Assembly: GCF_022213955.1 (NCBI RefSeq)
Contig: NZ_JAKNTW010000004.1
Location: 248,001-312,000 of the forward strand
Length of the DNA stretch: 64,000 bases
From: Dolomitihabitans soli
Lineage (GTDB): Bacteria; Actinomycetota; Actinomycetes; Streptosporangiales; Streptosporangiaceae
Direction of reading: 5' to 3'
Position 1 is the first letter of the stretch. Every line of letters starts with the position of its first letter. The notes beneath the pieces were generated by a model. That model saw only the letters and a list, made by a program, of their open reading frames with translations. It ran no database searches and had not been told where the DNA came from. A program made the translations under genes and the position numbers. Below, piece by piece: positions 52,433 through 61,889 of the stretch.

Positions 52433-53898
52433 GCGCGCTCACGGCCCTCGCGCGGCTGCGCGCGGTGCGGGAGGGCCGGGCCCAGCCGGCCGCCACGGTA
52501 CGGCACTGCCACATCGCCGAGGCGCCCATGGTGTTCATCCCGTTGCGGATGGCGGGCGAGGCGGCCGCGCCGCTGGCGGCCATGATCGGGACCGATCCCG
52601 GCTCGCCGCGGCTGCTGGTGGTGCCGCAGCCGCGTGACCGGGATCTGCGGTTCGCGTTCGCCGCCGAGCTGGCCGAGGTGCTCCTGCCGTACGTGGAGGG
52701 GTTCGCGAAGGAGACCGAGACCGCCACGCGGCGGGGGGCGGAGCCGTACGAGCGGTGTCTGTCCGCGCCGCAGGTGCTGGTGCCGAACGGGCAGGCGGCG
52801 GCGTTCACCGGGTTGCTCGGCCGGTCCACCAGGTTCCGGCGGGCCGAGGGCCCCTATCCCGTGCATCCCTCGGTTCCGGTGCTCGGCAGGTGGCTGACGT
52901 TCTTCGCCGAGCGGGCCGCGTACCCCGGCTCCTCGCTGCTGGTCTCCGCCACCGACGCGCTGGCTCTGCACTGGACGAGCGGGCAGAGCGGCCTGGAGGA
53001 CGCCAATCTGGCCGCGTTGCTCGGCTGGATCGACCCGCCGCCCGGCCTGACCGGCCTGCGCGCCGCGCAGGAGGCCGAGGATCCGCTCCTGTGGCCGCCC
53101 GCGGGGCCGGCGACCGATCCGGGTTTCGACAACGAGGTGCTCGCGCCCGCCATCGAGGGGTACACGCGCGCGCCGACGGCCCGCGCGGTGGAGCGGGTGC
53201 GCGAGGCGGTGCGCACCCAGCTCGAACCGACGTGGCGGCTGGTGTGGCGGGCGGCCGAGCTGCTGCGCGGGCTGCCCGCGGGGGCGAGCGTGACCCGGCG
53301 CTGGGAGTACGACCGCGGCGCCTTCACCGAGTTCCTCGGCCGGGTGGCCGAGGGCGGGCCGCCGCAGGCCCGCCGCGACGGAGCGGTCGCCGCCGCGTCC
53401 CGGCTGGCCAGGATGGAGCGGGCCCGGGTGTCCTTCGACGTCCAGCGCGCCTACGACGATCCGCTGATCATGGCGGAGTACCGGCTGACCGGTGAGGCGT
53501 TCGCCGGCGAGGTCATCGCCGCCGATCCCGAGCACACCGAGGGCGAGGGCCGCTCGCGCAAGCTCCGCCCGCTGGTGACGATCCGCACCGTCGATCCCGT
53601 ACGGCTCGCCGCGGGCACCGCCGTGGGCACTCCGGACCGGCGCGGCCAGGAGGCGGAGCTGGTCGCCACCGACGGCGGCGAGATCACCTTGAAGATCACC
53701 AAGGGGATGGGGCGCGGCAAAACCCCGTCCCCGGGCGCGGTGCCCGCGGTGGGCGAGCGGGTCTGCTACACCTCGCTGACCGACGACTTCCAGGCGTCCG
53801 CGTCGCTGCCCGACCCCGACCTGACCCCGTGGACCCACGGCGGGCCGCCGGAGGAATGGGTCCCCGACGACGCGGACGCGGCCGAACACTGGGAATGA
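52429..53898 (+). CDS. Unknown 489-residue protein of the nuclease-helicase operon
   Basis: The product has no signal peptide or membrane helix. The N-terminal half is mixed alpha/beta, the centre (about 240-345) is Arg/Ala-rich and helical, and the C-terminal part (about 385-470) has short beta strands (R-P-L-V-T-I-R-T-V-D, A-E-L-V-A-T-D-G-G-E-I-T-L-K-I) like an OB-fold or the beta-barrel of UPF1-type helicases. It starts ATG-A overlapping the nuclease stop, so the genes are coupled. The family is not recognised; a helper or DNA-binding subunit is the natural guess. Confidence 0.72.
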   Translation: MSALTALARLRAVREGRAQPAATVRHCHIAEAPMVFIPLRMAGEAAAPLAAMIGTDPGSPRLLVVPQPRDRDLRFAFAAELAEVLLPYVEGFAKETETATRRGAEPYERCLSAPQVLVPNGQAAAFTGLLGRSTRFRRAEGPYPVHPSVPVLGRWLTFFAERAAYPGSSLLVSATDALALHWTSGQSGLEDANLAALLGWIDPPPGLTGLRAAQEAEDPLLWPPAGPATDPGFDNEVLAPAIEGYTRAPTARAVERVREAVRTQLEPTWRLVWRAAELLRGLPAGASVTRRWEYDRGAFTEFLGRVAEGGPPQARRDGAVAAASRLARMERARVSFDVQRAYDDPLIMAEYRLTGEAFAGEVIAADPEHTEGEGRSRKLRPLVTIRTVDPVRLAAGTAVGTPDRRGQEAELVATDGGEITLKITKGMGRGKTPSPGAVPAVGERVCYTSLTDDFQASASLPDPDLTPWTHGGPPEEWVPDDADAAEHWE

Positions 53899-53989
53899 CC
53901 CCTCCTCTCCCTGAACCGGGGTCCTGCGGGCCCGCGCCGCGTTCCCTGCCCCGCCCGAAGCCAGGGTTCTTCACGCCTAAGGAGTTTCG

Positions 53990-55303
53990 ATGACCTCACG
54001 AACGAGCCTGGCCGGGACCCCGCAGGCGGAGGCCGGGGCGGTGGTGGCGGCGGTGCTGGCCGATCTGCCGGGGCACCGGGGGGTGGTGGTGGACTCGCCG
54101 CCGGGGGCGGGCAAGTCGACGCTGGTGGTGCGCGCCGCCGGGCACATCGCCGAGACCGGCGACCCCCTGATGATCGTGGCGCAGACGAACGAGCAGGTCG
54201 ACGACTTGATCGACCGGCTCGCCGCGGAGCATCCCGGCCTGCCGATCGGGCGGCTGTCCGCCTCCGCGTACCGCGCACCGGCCCGGCTGCTCGCGCACGG
54301 CAACGTGCGGGTCGCCGCCAAGGTGCCCGATCTGGGCGACCCGGCGGTGGTGGTGGCGACCGCCGACAAGTGGGCGTGGATCGGCGAGCGGACCTGGCCG
54401 TGGGCGATCGTGGACGAGGCGTACCAGATGCGCTCGGACAAGCTGCTGCGCATCGCCCGCAACTTCGAGCGTGCGTTGTTCGTCGGCGACCCCGGACAGC
54501 TCGACCCGTTCTCCGTCGTGGACGGCGATCGCTGGGCGGGCCTGTCGTGGGATCCGGTGCAGAGCGCCGTGTCGGTGCTGCTGCGGCACAACCCGGACCT
54601 GCCGGTGCACCGGCTGCCGGTCTCCTGGCGACTGCCCGCCTCGGCGGCTCCCGTCGTGTCCGAGGCGTTCTACCCGTTCACCGGATTCCGGGCGGGCACC
54701 GGGCCGGACGACCGGAGCCTGCGCTTCACCGCCGACGGCATGCGCACCTCCTTCGACCGGGCCCTAGAGGAGGCGGCGGCGACCGGCTGGGCGCTGTACG
54801 AGCTGCCGGAACGGCACACGGTGCGCACCGACGCGGAGGCCGTACGGGCCGTGGCGCTGCTCGCCACCCGTCTGGTGCAGCGCGCCCCCGTGGCGGTCTC
54901 CGAGCGAGGCGAGCACCCGGTCGGCCCGGACCGCATCGCGGTCGGCGCCGCGCACCGCGACCAGGTGGCGGCGATCCGCGCGGCCGGGGTGCCGCCCGAG
55001 ATCACCGTGGACACCGCGAACCGCCTCCAGGGCAGGGAGTACGACGTGACGATCGTGCTGCACCCGCTGTCGGGGCGGCGCGACGCGACCGCCTTCCACC
55101 TGGAGTCCGGCAGGCTGTGCGTGCTGACGTCGCGGCACCGGCACGCCTGCGTCGTGGTCGCCAGGGCGGGCATCCCCGAACTGCTCGACGCCCACCCCTC
55201 GGCGGAGCCGGTGCAGCTCGGGGTGCCGGTGAAGTTCCCCGACGGGTGGGAGGCCAACCAGTCGGTCCTCACCCATCTGGCGGCCCACCGGGTCACTCCG
55301 TGA
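53990..55303 (+). CDS. SF1 helicase of the UPF1/Dna2 type
   Basis: The 437-residue product has Walker A S-P-P-G-A-G-K-S-T (Lys42), motif II A-I-V-D-E-A-Y-Q (Asp142/Glu143), motif III F-V-G-D-P-G-Q-L-D-P (about 164-173), motif IV-like S-W-R-L-P, motif V V-D-T-A-N-R-L-Q-G-R-E-Y-D-V and motif VI L-T-S-R-H-R-H-A. The D-E-A-Y box and G-D-P-G-Q-L point to the UPF1-like branch of SF1B. It is smaller than full Dna2 and lacks its own nuclease domain, which is supplied by the gene at 51314. ATG 53990 follows AAGGAG, 91 bp after the previous gene. Confidence 0.87.
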   Translation: MTSRTSLAGTPQAEAGAVVAAVLADLPGHRGVVVDSPPGAGKSTLVVRAAGHIAETGDPLMIVAQTNEQVDDLIDRLAAEHPGLPIGRLSASAYRAPARLLAHGNVRVAAKVPDLGDPAVVVATADKWAWIGERTWPWAIVDEAYQMRSDKLLRIARNFERALFVGDPGQLDPFSVVDGDRWAGLSWDPVQSAVSVLLRHNPDLPVHRLPVSWRLPASAAPVVSEAFYPFTGFRAGTGPDDRSLRFTADGMRTSFDRALEEAAATGWALYELPERHTVRTDAEAVRAVALLATRLVQRAPVAVSERGEHPVGPDRIAVGAAHRDQVAAIRAAGVPPEITVDTANRLQGREYDVTIVLHPLSGRRDATAFHLESGRLCVLTSRHRHACVVVARAGIPELLDAHPSAEPVQLGVPVKFPDGWEANQSVLTHLAAHRVTP

Positions 55304-55421
55304 CAGGATCGGGCGGGCGGGGCCACGTCCGGCGGCGGAAGACCCGGCTCGCCGATCTCAGGCGACCAACGGGTGCGGAGGTCGTCGTCGATTCGTCCCC
55401 GCCGGAGATGGCGCGGACCGG

Positions 55422-56378
55422 TCAGAGCGTCTTGCGCCACACGTCGATGACGAGCACCTCCCGCATCCCCGCCGACAGGTAGAGCGCCAGCGCCGGGGTG
55501 CTGTTGCCCGCGTCGACGTGCAGGTAGGTGCCCACCCTGCCACGGCCCGCGTCGGCCGCGAAGGCCCGCAGCAGCAGCGCGCGCCCCAGCCCCCTGCCTC
55601 TGAAGGCGGGAAGCACGGCGATGTTGCGCACATAACCGCAGTTGTCGTCGGCGGCGAAGTGGTCGGTGCCGAGCAGCATCCCGGCGGGCGCCCCATGCAC
55701 CCGGGCGAGCAGCAGCTGCGCCCAGTCGTGGCTGCTGGAGGAGACCAGTTCCGCGCACCACTCGTCGTAGGGCAGGGGCGCGAACCCGAAGTGCCCGGCG
55801 AATCCCCGCTGCTTCACCAGATGCGCCTGCCGGCGTACCTCTTCGGTGAGTCCCTGGTGGAAGGTGACGCCCGGCAGGATCGCCGCCTTCGCGGCCGCCG
55901 GTCCCTCGTGGTCGGCGCGGAGCCGGTGAAAGCTGGTCGCGGGGGCGAACCCGTGGGCGGCGGCGACCGCCCGTTTGCCGTGGTCTCCCCGGTAGAGCCC
56001 GATGTCGAGCCGTACGCCAGGGTGGCCGAGGCCGGCGGCGATCCGCCGGCCCCGCTCGGTCACGGTCTCCCACAACCACGCGGTGACCTCGGGCACGTCC
56101 GGACGGGTGACGACGTCGATGTCCACGATGTCGCCCGCGCCCTTCCGGCAGGCCCACCCCCAGCCGGCCAGCGCGCCGTCGAGGTCATGGACCAGCCAGC
56201 CGTCGAGGTCCCGGTCGAAGCCGGGCTCGCCCAGCTCGTCGGCGATGTCGTCCAGCGTCGTGTCCGGCCTGCCGAGCACCCGGGTGTCGCAGGCGGCCAC
56301 CAACTCGTGGATCTGCGCCGCGTCCTCGATCCGGGGCCGCCTGATCACGTGGCCGGCGAGCGGTTCCGTCGTCTCCAT
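55422..56378 (-). CDS. Tandem GNAT acetyltransferase
   Basis: The 318-residue product has two GNAT domains. The second is better kept, with V-R-N-I-A-V-L-P-A-F-R-G-R-G-L-G-R-A-L-L (about 245-264), the acetyl-CoA binding Q/R-x-x-G-x-G/A motif. The layout resembles mycothiol synthase (MshD), but the similarity is general. The substrate is unknown. ATG 56378 is used; ATG 56414 would add 12 residues. Confidence 0.83.
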   Translation of the reverse strand: METTEPLAGHVIRRPRIEDAAQIHELVAACDTRVLGRPDTTLDDIADELGEPGFDRDLDGWLVHDLDGALAGWGWACRKGAGDIVDIDVVTRPDVPEVTAWLWETVTERGRRIAAGLGHPGVRLDIGLYRGDHGKRAVAAAHGFAPATSFHRLRADHEGPAAAKAAILPGVTFHQGLTEEVRRQAHLVKQRGFAGHFGFAPLPYDEWCAELVSSSSHDWAQLLLARVHGAPAGMLLGTDHFAADDNCGYVRNIAVLPAFRGRGLGRALLLRAFAADAGRGRVGTYLHVDAGNSTPALALYLSAGMREVLVIDVWRKTL

Positions 56379-56435
56379 GGGGTCAGTGTGACCCTGACCC
56401 CCAGCCGCCGGCATGTGAATTATCGCCGCCCGGTC

Positions 56436-57005
56436 TCACTCGGGATCGACGCGCACCGCGGACTCCTCCGCCGAGAAGCCGCCGCCGTCGGGACCGACCT
56501 CGGTGGCGATCTCGTCGGCCTCGGTGTCCGCGTGGGCGCCCTCGCCGGGGCCGACGAGCCGGCCGGCCCGGCGGGGCTCGTCCCACACCGTCCCCGACGG
56601 CTCCTCGGGCTGGGCGGTCCACTCCGGGTCGGTTCCGGTGTCCCGCTGGTAGCGGGTGTCGAGGTCGGAACCCACCCCGAGACCACTCTCCTCGGTCAAA
56701 ACCTCCTCCTCCTCGGCCTCACCCAGCGGTTCCTCCCCCTCCAGTTCGTCCGCCTGGGGAGGGGAGTCGAAGAGCGCCTGCTCCTCGGGCATCTCACGGT
56801 CGAGGCGGCCGTCCAGCGACTCGTGGCCGTGCTCCTCCGCGGCCGTGGTGCCGTAGTCGTCGATCGCGACCGGCTCGTCGCCGGGCAGCGGGGCCTCCTG
56901 CGGGTCGACCGCCCACTGCTGGCCGGGAATGCCGTCCTGCAGGTCGGGGATGCCCTCGTCCTCGAATCTCGAACGCGGGTCGCGCTCGGGCATGTTCTCA
57001 TTCAC
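56436..57005 (-). CDS. DUF5709 acidic protein
   Basis: The 189-residue product is strongly acidic (many Glu and Asp, with E-A-E-E-E-E-V) and begins with D-E-G-I-P-D-L-Q-D-G near residue 16, followed by P-E-E-Q-A-L near 72, which matches actinobacterial DUF5709. It has no signal peptide or membrane helix and is probably disordered. Its role is unknown. It sits between the GNAT gene and the exporter on the same strand. Confidence 0.8.
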   Translation of the reverse strand: MNENMPERDPRSRFEDEGIPDLQDGIPGQQWAVDPQEAPLPGDEPVAIDDYGTTAAEEHGHESLDGRLDREMPEEQALFDSPPQADELEGEEPLGEAEEEEVLTEESGLGVGSDLDTRYQRDTGTDPEWTAQPEEPSGTVWDEPRRAGRLVGPGEGAHADTEADEIATEVGPDGGGFSAEESAVRVDPE

Positions 57006-57073
57006 GGTGACCTCCCTGCCTCAGTTCCCCTCTCCCCGGTTGCTGCCCATCCCCCGGCATCGGTAACGGGAGG

Positions 57074-58654
57074 TCAGTCGTGTGCGGTCACCGTGTCCTT
57101 GGGATCGGGGACGGCTTCGCCCGGGGCGGCGCCGCGGAGCGGGATCTCCTTCAGGAAGGCCGCCAGCAGGGGAACCACCACCGCGAAGAGCACAGCCCAC
57201 CAGAACACGCCGGAGATCGCCGAGGCGAGCGACTCCAGGAACCCGGAGCGCACCGGCGCGGGCAACTGCCCCAGGGCCGCCGGGGACAGCTGGCCCCCCG
57301 CGTCCGCGAGCTTGGCCCCCTGGGGTCCGAGCTTCTCCGTCAGGTCCGCCACCAGGCGGCTGTTGAAGACCGCGCCGAACAGGGAGACCCCGAACGAGCC
57401 GCCGATGGACCGGAAGAACGTGGAGGCGCTGCTGGCCACCCCGAGGTCGCGCTGCTCGACGCTGTTCTGCGCGATCAGCATGGTGGTCTGCATCAGGAAG
57501 CCCATCCCGAGGCCGAGCACCGCGATGAACACCCCGGTCTGCCAGGTGGGGGTGTGCACGCCCTGCAGCGAGAGCAGCCACATGCCCACCGCCATGCCGA
57601 CGCCGCCGATCACCGGATAGATCTTGTACTTGCCGGTCTTGGTGATCGCGCGCCCGACGAACAGCGACACCACCATGGCGGTGGCCATCATCGGGAGCAG
57701 CAGCAGGCCGGAGTTGGTCGCCGACGCCCCCTGGACCGTCTGCTGGAAGAGGGGCAGGAAGGTGATGGCGCCGAACATCGCGAAGCCCAGCAGGAAGCCG
57801 ATCAGCGAGATCAGCGTGAAGTTGCGGTTTCTGAAGAGGTTCAGCGGCATGATGGGCTCGGCCGCCCGGCGCTCGACCGGGATGAACAGGACCAGTGTGA
57901 CCACCGCGAGCGCGCCGAGGCCGAGGATCTGCGGGGAGCCCCACTCGTACTGGTTGCCGCCCCAGGTGGCGATCAGGACCAGTGCGGTGATGCCGACCGA
58001 GAGCAGGGCGGCGCCCAGCCAGTCGATGCGGTGCTCGGTGCGGTACTTCGGCAGCTTCAGCCGCAGTGCCAGCAGCACCAGGGCGACCGCGCCGAACGGC
58101 AGGTTGACGTAGAAGGCCCAGCGCCAGTCGAGGTGGTCGGTGATGAACCCGCCGACCAGCGGCCCGGCGATCATCGCCAGGGACATGGCGCCGGCCATGA
58201 TGCCCTGGTACTGCCCGCGCTCGCGGGGCGGGACCAGGTCGCCGATGATGGCCATCGCGTTCACCATCAGGCCACCGGCGCCGAGACCCTGCAGGGCGCG
58301 GAAGGCGATCAGTTCCGCCATGCCGTCCGCGGGCCCGCCCAGCAGCGCGGAACCGGCCATCCCGCACAGGGCCGAGCCGATCATGAAGATCACGATCGAG
58401 GCCATGAAGATGGACTTCCTGCCGTACAGGTCACCGATCTTGCCCCAGATCGGGGTCGAGACGGTGGTGCCGAGCACGTAGGCGGTGACGACCCAGGACA
58501 GGTGCGCCAGCCCGCCGAGCTCGCCGACGATGCGGGGCATCGCCGTACCGACGATCATGTTGTCCAGCATCGCCAGGACGATGGCCAGCATCAACCCGGG
58601 CAGTACGATCATGACTTCTCGTCGCCGTCCGGGCACCTCGGTGATCTCGTTCAC
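57074..58654 (-). CDS. DHA2-family drug exporter
   Basis: The 526-residue product has 14 hydrophobic helices and the MFS signature G-K-I-G-D-L-Y-G-R-K between helices 2 and 3 (about 71-80), plus the first-helix D-N-M-I-V (about 31-35). It is a proton-driven efflux pump of the EmrB/QacA type. GTG 58654 follows GGGGGA. It is divergent from a TetR regulator across a gap that holds two matching palindromes. Confidence 0.92.
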   Translation of the reverse strand: MNEITEVPGRRREVMIVLPGLMLAIVLAMLDNMIVGTAMPRIVGELGGLAHLSWVVTAYVLGTTVSTPIWGKIGDLYGRKSIFMASIVIFMIGSALCGMAGSALLGGPADGMAELIAFRALQGLGAGGLMVNAMAIIGDLVPPRERGQYQGIMAGAMSLAMIAGPLVGGFITDHLDWRWAFYVNLPFGAVALVLLALRLKLPKYRTEHRIDWLGAALLSVGITALVLIATWGGNQYEWGSPQILGLGALAVVTLVLFIPVERRAAEPIMPLNLFRNRNFTLISLIGFLLGFAMFGAITFLPLFQQTVQGASATNSGLLLLPMMATAMVVSLFVGRAITKTGKYKIYPVIGGVGMAVGMWLLSLQGVHTPTWQTGVFIAVLGLGMGFLMQTTMLIAQNSVEQRDLGVASSASTFFRSIGGSFGVSLFGAVFNSRLVADLTEKLGPQGAKLADAGGQLSPAALGQLPAPVRSGFLESLASAISGVFWWAVLFAVVVPLLAAFLKEIPLRGAAPGEAVPDPKDTVTAHD

Positions 58655-58673
58655 GTGTCCCCCAGCTTCCTTA

Positions 58674-58736
58674 CTTGCCGACCGGCAAGCGTTCGGTAGG
58701 ATGACGAGATTAGAAGGCTACTTACCGGCCGTCAAG
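58674..58736. promoter_or_regulatory. Paired TetR-type operators
   Basis: CTTGCCGACCGGCAAG (58674-58689) and CTTACCGGCCGTCAAG (58721-58736) are two related inverted repeats 47 bp apart in the exporter/regulator gap. They are the expected sites for the TetR product, by position. Confidence 0.65.
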
Positions 58737-58757
58737 TTAATAAGGATGCAAAAACAT

Positions 58758-59312
58758 ATGAGGGACCAGGCCGACACTCGTACCCGGATCCAGCGGGTGG
58801 CCCTTGAGCTGTTCAACGAGAAGGGCTACGAGGCGACCTCCCTGCGTGAGATCGCCGAGGAGCTCGGCGTGACCAAAGCGGCCCTTTACTACCATTTCCG
58901 GTCAAAGGACGACATCGTGGCGAGCCTGGCAGAGGGCCGCCTGGGTGACATCCAGCGCATCCTTGACTGGGCGCGCGGCCAACCCCAGACTGTGGAGACC
59001 CGCAGGGAGATCGTCCGCCGTTACTGCGACGACCTCTACAGCGCCCACCGTACCGCGATCATGCGTTTCTTCGAGCGCAACCAGACGGCGCTGCGCGACC
59101 ACCCGACGGTCGGTAAGAACCGCGAGCTCATGATGGACCTGGTCGCCCTGCTGCACGCGCCCGACGCCTCCCCTGTCACCAGGGTGAAAAGCTCGCTGGG
59201 GCTGTTCGCGGTGCACGCCGCCGCATTCCTGCCGATGAGCGAAGGCATCACCGACGAGGAGCGCAAGGAGGCCGCCCTGGAGGTCGCCTTCGAACTGGTC
59301 TCCAGCGAATAG
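58758..59312 (+). CDS. TetR-family regulator of the exporter
   Basis: The 184-residue product has a TetR helix-turn-helix (about 5-50: R-I-Q-R-V-A-L-E-L-F-N-E-K-G-Y, then A-E-E-L-G-V-T-K-A-A-L-Y-Y-H-F) and a helical ligand domain. ATG 58758 is used because AAGGA precedes it by 11 bases; ATG 58746 is an alternative. It probably represses the divergent exporter and itself through the paired operators. Confidence 0.88.
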   Translation: MRDQADTRTRIQRVALELFNEKGYEATSLREIAEELGVTKAALYYHFRSKDDIVASLAEGRLGDIQRILDWARGQPQTVETRREIVRRYCDDLYSAHRTAIMRFFERNQTALRDHPTVGKNRELMMDLVALLHAPDASPVTRVKSSLGLFAVHAAAFLPMSEGITDEERKEAALEVAFELVSSE

Positions 59313-59324
59313 GGACCTGAGCAG

Positions 59325-59700
59325 ATAGGCGTCACAGGGCTCCATCGGTCGCGCCGGCCGATGAGCCGACCGACGATGAGGACCGTCATGGCGCGGCAGA
59401 GCGCGGCGTGGCGGTCCCGGGCTCCGCGGTCGGTGGTGCGGCGAAGCCGGCCGTAGTTCGACCACCACGTGCTGGTCGCTTCGACGATCCATCGCGGTCC
59501 GAGATGGATCGGTTGCTTTCTTCACGCCGGAGACCTGGGCTCCTCGCAGTTGGATCGCGGACTGGTCGATCCCGGCGGCGCGGAGACGATCTCGGACCGC
59601 ACCGGAGTCATAGGTGCAGGGTGCCGACATCGGTGAGCAGGCCGGCGCGCCAATCCTGAATGACAGGTGACCTCCTCGATCCGGTCCAGATCGGCCTCGC
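59325..59700 (-). pseudogene. IS5-family transposase remnant
   Basis: Reading leftward, a C-terminal transposase segment is visible: R-W-I-V-E-A-T-S-T-W-W-S-N-Y-G-R-L-R-R, then R-H-A-A-L-C-R-A, and G-R-R-D-R-W-S-P near 59335. A frame-shifted upstream piece contains C-T-Y-D-S-G-A-V-R-D-R-L. The reading frame is broken near 59490, the N-terminal half is missing and no terminal repeats were seen. It is a decayed insertion sequence without a working transposase. Confidence 0.75.
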
Positions 59701-59798
59701 GGTCGTGCGTGGCGCAAGGCCGTACCACTCTTCGATCTAGACATTACGGCCTAGGCCGTTATAGCGTGCGGCCAAACTTCACAAGGGAGCACCAGCGA

Positions 59799-61736
59799 AT
59801 GATCCCCCGCCGCCGTTTCCTCCAGGCCGCAGCCGCGTCCGCCGTCACGGTTTCCCTGCCGTCCACCCCCGCGTCCGCCGCCACCGGCGAACCGGAGGGC
59901 ATGATCACCGACCTCGGCCCGGCCAGCGTCGCCAGCCCCCTCGGCAACGGCGAGTTCGTCGGCAACGTCCTCTACATGGGCTCACGCGGCCTGTCGCCCA
60001 ATGTCGTGGGCGCGTGGGACCTTGAAAAGGATACGGTCACCACCCATTTTGAGATCCCCACCGGCGTGGGCATCTGGGCGATGTGCAAGGTGGGCACCGA
60101 CGTCTACGTGGGCACGCACTCCAGATCCGACCTCTACAAGATCGACACGCTCACCGGCACGACCACCAAGCTCGCCGAGTACCCGGACCATTTCATCTGG
60201 ACCATGGCCGCCTCGCCGGACGGCAAGATCTACCTGGGCATGTCGGAGCCCGGCCGGGTCGTGGAGTACGACCCCGCCACCGGCATCAGCCGCGACCTGG
60301 GCCAGCCCGCGCCCGGCGAGTCGTACGTGCGCAGCATCCAGGCCGACGCCACCCACGTATACGCCGGCATCGGCAGCAACGCCCACCTCATCGCGATCGA
60401 CAGGAAGACCGGCGAGAAGCGCGACCTGCTCCCCGCCGAGTTGGCCGACCGTGACTGGGTGTCGAGCATGTCCAGCTCCGACACACATGTCGCGGGCGGC
60501 GTGCTGTCGCTGGCCGAACTGGTCGTGGTGGAGAAGGCGAACCCGGCCAACTACAAGATCGTCAAAGCGACGGGGCCGGGCGAGAAGTACGTCGTCGCGG
60601 TGCTGATCCACGACGGCTGGGTCTATTTCGCCGGCCGTCCTTCCGGGACCCTCTACCGCTACCACATCGCTGACGACAAGTACGAGGTACTCGGCGTGCC
60701 CTTCCCGGAGGCGGCAACCAGCCGGATCCTGGAGTTCGAGGGGCAGATCTACGGCCTGCAGGACAGCGGGATCTTCGTCTACCACCCGGCGACCGGGAAG
60801 ATCGACTACCTCAGCCACGTGCAGCGGGGCTTCAGGGCGGCGCCCGAGGCGCCCATGTCCGTGCACTCCGACGGCGAGCGCGTCTACGTCGGCGGCAAGA
60901 GCGGCGCCGACCTCCACGACCTGGCCACAGGCAAGGTCACCAGGCTCCCCATCCCCGGCGAGCCGAAGACCATGATCACCATCAAGGACACCACCTACCT
61001 CGGCATCTACACCCAGGCCGCGCTCTACTCCCACCACGCGGGTGACCCCGAGGCCGAACTCCTCTTCCGCACCGGCCACAACCAGGACCGCCCCAAAGAC
61101 CTGTGCCACGACCCGTTGACCGGCCTCATCGCCATGCCCACCCAGCCGGAGCCCGGCCACCCCAACGGCGCCCTGGACATCTACGACCCCAGAACCGGCA
61201 AGGTCGACACCTACCGCCCCGTCGTGGAGCGGCAGACCGTCTTCTCGGTGACCGCCCACCTCGGCACCCTCTACCTCGGGACCAGCACCCAGGAGGGCCT
61301 CGGCTCGCCGCCGGTGACTCCGACGGCCAAACTGGCCGCCTTCGACCTGCGCACCCGCAAGGTGAAATGGGAACTCGAGCCGCTGCCCGGCATCGCCAGT
61401 GTCACCGACCTCGCGCACACCCCACTCGCGGTCTACGGCATCACCAACACCGGCATCCTGTTCGAGTATCACCTGCTGAAGCGCAAGATCACCCGCACCC
61501 TCAAGGTGAACAACCGCGGCGGCGATCTGCTCATCGCCGGCTTCACCGCCTACACCAGCGACGTCGACGCGGTCTACCGCATCGACCTCCGCGCCTGGAC
61601 GGCGAAGAAGATCGTGACCGGCCTGGCCAGCGACTGGTTCGGCGGCGGCTCCAAGCTCAACATCGACCCATCGCACAAGGCCCTCTACGGCATCAAGGGC
61701 CGCAACCTCATCCGCATAGCCATCTCCCCCCGCTGA
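59799..61736 (+). CDS. Tat-exported beta-propeller protein
   Basis: The 645-residue product has a twin-arginine signal (P-R-R-R-F-L-Q then an Ala-rich segment to about residue 28). A long series of propeller strands follows, each with units such as V-Y-V-G-T-H-S-R-S-D-L-Y-K-I-D and I-Y-L-G-M-S-E-P-G-R-V-V-E-Y-D-P, suggesting one seven- to eight-bladed propeller or two. PQQ/YVTN-like units are usual in such exported proteins. ATG 59799 follows AAGGGAG. It is the first gene of a secreted glycan-type locus; the substrate is unknown. Confidence 0.8.
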   Translation: MIPRRRFLQAAAASAVTVSLPSTPASAATGEPEGMITDLGPASVASPLGNGEFVGNVLYMGSRGLSPNVVGAWDLEKDTVTTHFEIPTGVGIWAMCKVGTDVYVGTHSRSDLYKIDTLTGTTTKLAEYPDHFIWTMAASPDGKIYLGMSEPGRVVEYDPATGISRDLGQPAPGESYVRSIQADATHVYAGIGSNAHLIAIDRKTGEKRDLLPAELADRDWVSSMSSSDTHVAGGVLSLAELVVVEKANPANYKIVKATGPGEKYVVAVLIHDGWVYFAGRPSGTLYRYHIADDKYEVLGVPFPEAATSRILEFEGQIYGLQDSGIFVYHPATGKIDYLSHVQRGFRAAPEAPMSVHSDGERVYVGGKSGADLHDLATGKVTRLPIPGEPKTMITIKDTTYLGIYTQAALYSHHAGDPEAELLFRTGHNQDRPKDLCHDPLTGLIAMPTQPEPGHPNGALDIYDPRTGKVDTYRPVVERQTVFSVTAHLGTLYLGTSTQEGLGSPPVTPTAKLAAFDLRTRKVKWELEPLPGIASVTDLAHTPLAVYGITNTGILFEYHLLKRKITRTLKVNNRGGDLLIAGFTAYTSDVDAVYRIDLRAWTAKKIVTGLASDWFGGGSKLNIDPSHKALYGIKGRNLIRIAISPR

Positions 61737-61889
61737 CGGGTGTGTCCGGTAAACGGCGGTCACGCGAAGCGCCTCTCCGCTGTTCGGCCCAATGATCACA
61801 GCCATCCTGGTTTCCTGCACGTGGGGAACCCATCGCGCTCGGGATCGCCTACCGCGCCGGGCTCACCGGCACAAACGTCCGCACGCTCC

